A stretch of DNA of 64,000 nucleotides, taken from positions 6,200,001-6,264,000 of the forward strand of contig NZ_CP082164.1 in the NCBI RefSeq assembly GCF_023101685.1, read 5' to 3'. The notes beneath the pieces are model-generated. The model saw only the letters and a list, made by a program, of their open reading frames with translations. It was not told the origin of the DNA and did no database searches. Origin of the DNA: Bradyrhizobium sp. 186. GTDB taxonomy: Bacteria; Pseudomonadota; Alphaproteobacteria; Rhizobiales; Xanthobacteraceae. Below are positions 63,826 to 64,000 of this stretch, in pieces. A program made the position numbers and the translations under genes. Every line of letters starts with the position of its first letter. Within the stretch, counting starts at the first letter, position 1.

Positions 63826-64000
63826 CGGTAACATCGATCTGACGGGCCTTGTGGCATGATGTCCGCAATACTACGGCCCGGAATCCGGTTTACTGAATCG
63901 GCATGTTTCGCCATTGATGGCGATGTACCGACCTTCATTTCATTGTCACATTTCAGCAGCCGGCCAGACGAATGTTCGATTCTCTTGCGCCATCCTCCGC
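63826..64000. other. Window end, no gene
   Basis: 175 bp without a recognisable coding frame; may contain the promoter of a gene beyond the window. Confidence 0.4.

Overview
This window looks like chromosome of a Bradyrhizobium-type alphaproteobacterium. That is inferred from high GC coding sequence, many Bradyrhizobium-like protein families (DUF1127, TAXI receptors, DsrE, DMT/EamA carriers, PAS hybrid kinases, wHTH/cyclase TPR proteins), short secreted Gly/Tyr-rich proteins, and at least three families of GC-rich palindromic interspersed repeats. No species can be assigned by eye.

Layout. (1) Positions 1-16260 are an accessory, decaying zone: a TAXI receptor cut by the window edge, a VasI-like protein and DsrE; then a broken adenylate-cyclase/TPR gene joined head-to-head to a broken amino-acid-binding protein; a TauE exporter with DUF1127; a broken MocR regulator; small secreted or SRPBCC proteins; LysR genes (one intact, one vestigial); a frameshifted SDR; a Tat-exported epoxide hydrolase; a VOC protein; and an orphan TPR fragment. 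The zone stops at the 3' end of tRNA-Leu(GAG) (16261-16345), which suggests an old integration site. (2) 16483-29973 is core-like: fliN, lipB, a DnaB-C-like ATPase, a tautomerase/LysR pair, two PAS hybrid kinases, acylphosphatase, oxaloacetate decarboxylase-like enzyme, propionyl-CoA carboxylase alpha, a zinc peptidase, and palindromic repeats, one of which carries a 255-bp MITE-like insertion. (3) 30006-36893 is a co-oriented block: sensor kinase, sigma-54 activator, a textbook sigma-54 promoter, a lipoprotein and its cytosolic paralogue, an MFS carrier and an ArsB-type pump. (4) 36898-42268 is a hexonate/sugar-acid catabolic locus: MFS and GntR divergent from an enolase-superfamily dehydratase, SDR and idonate-type dehydrogenase. 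(5) 42283-47312 carries a tandem DUF2380/3280-like protein, a MoxY/FlhS-like kinase split by a frameshift with its LuxR-type regulator, and an ArsR/AHSA1 pair with an operator across the start codon. (6) 47463-64000 holds single genes: serine hydrolase, Omp25-like barrel with an amber stop, SDR, GNAT, curlin remnants joined to a permease remnant, a phosphodiesterase, 1-Cys peroxiredoxin, MCP, photolyase remnant, histone H1-like protein, DMT exporter and small secreted proteins.

The clearest functional story is region 3: the kinase and activator sit directly upstream of a perfect -24/-12 promoter that probably drives the paralogous pair and the two transporters. The second is region 4, where a repeated FCD/GntR-type operator lies in the divergent promoter. 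Many genes elsewhere carry frameshifts or TAG stops. These may be real decay, but some could be base-calling errors and should be checked against raw reads.
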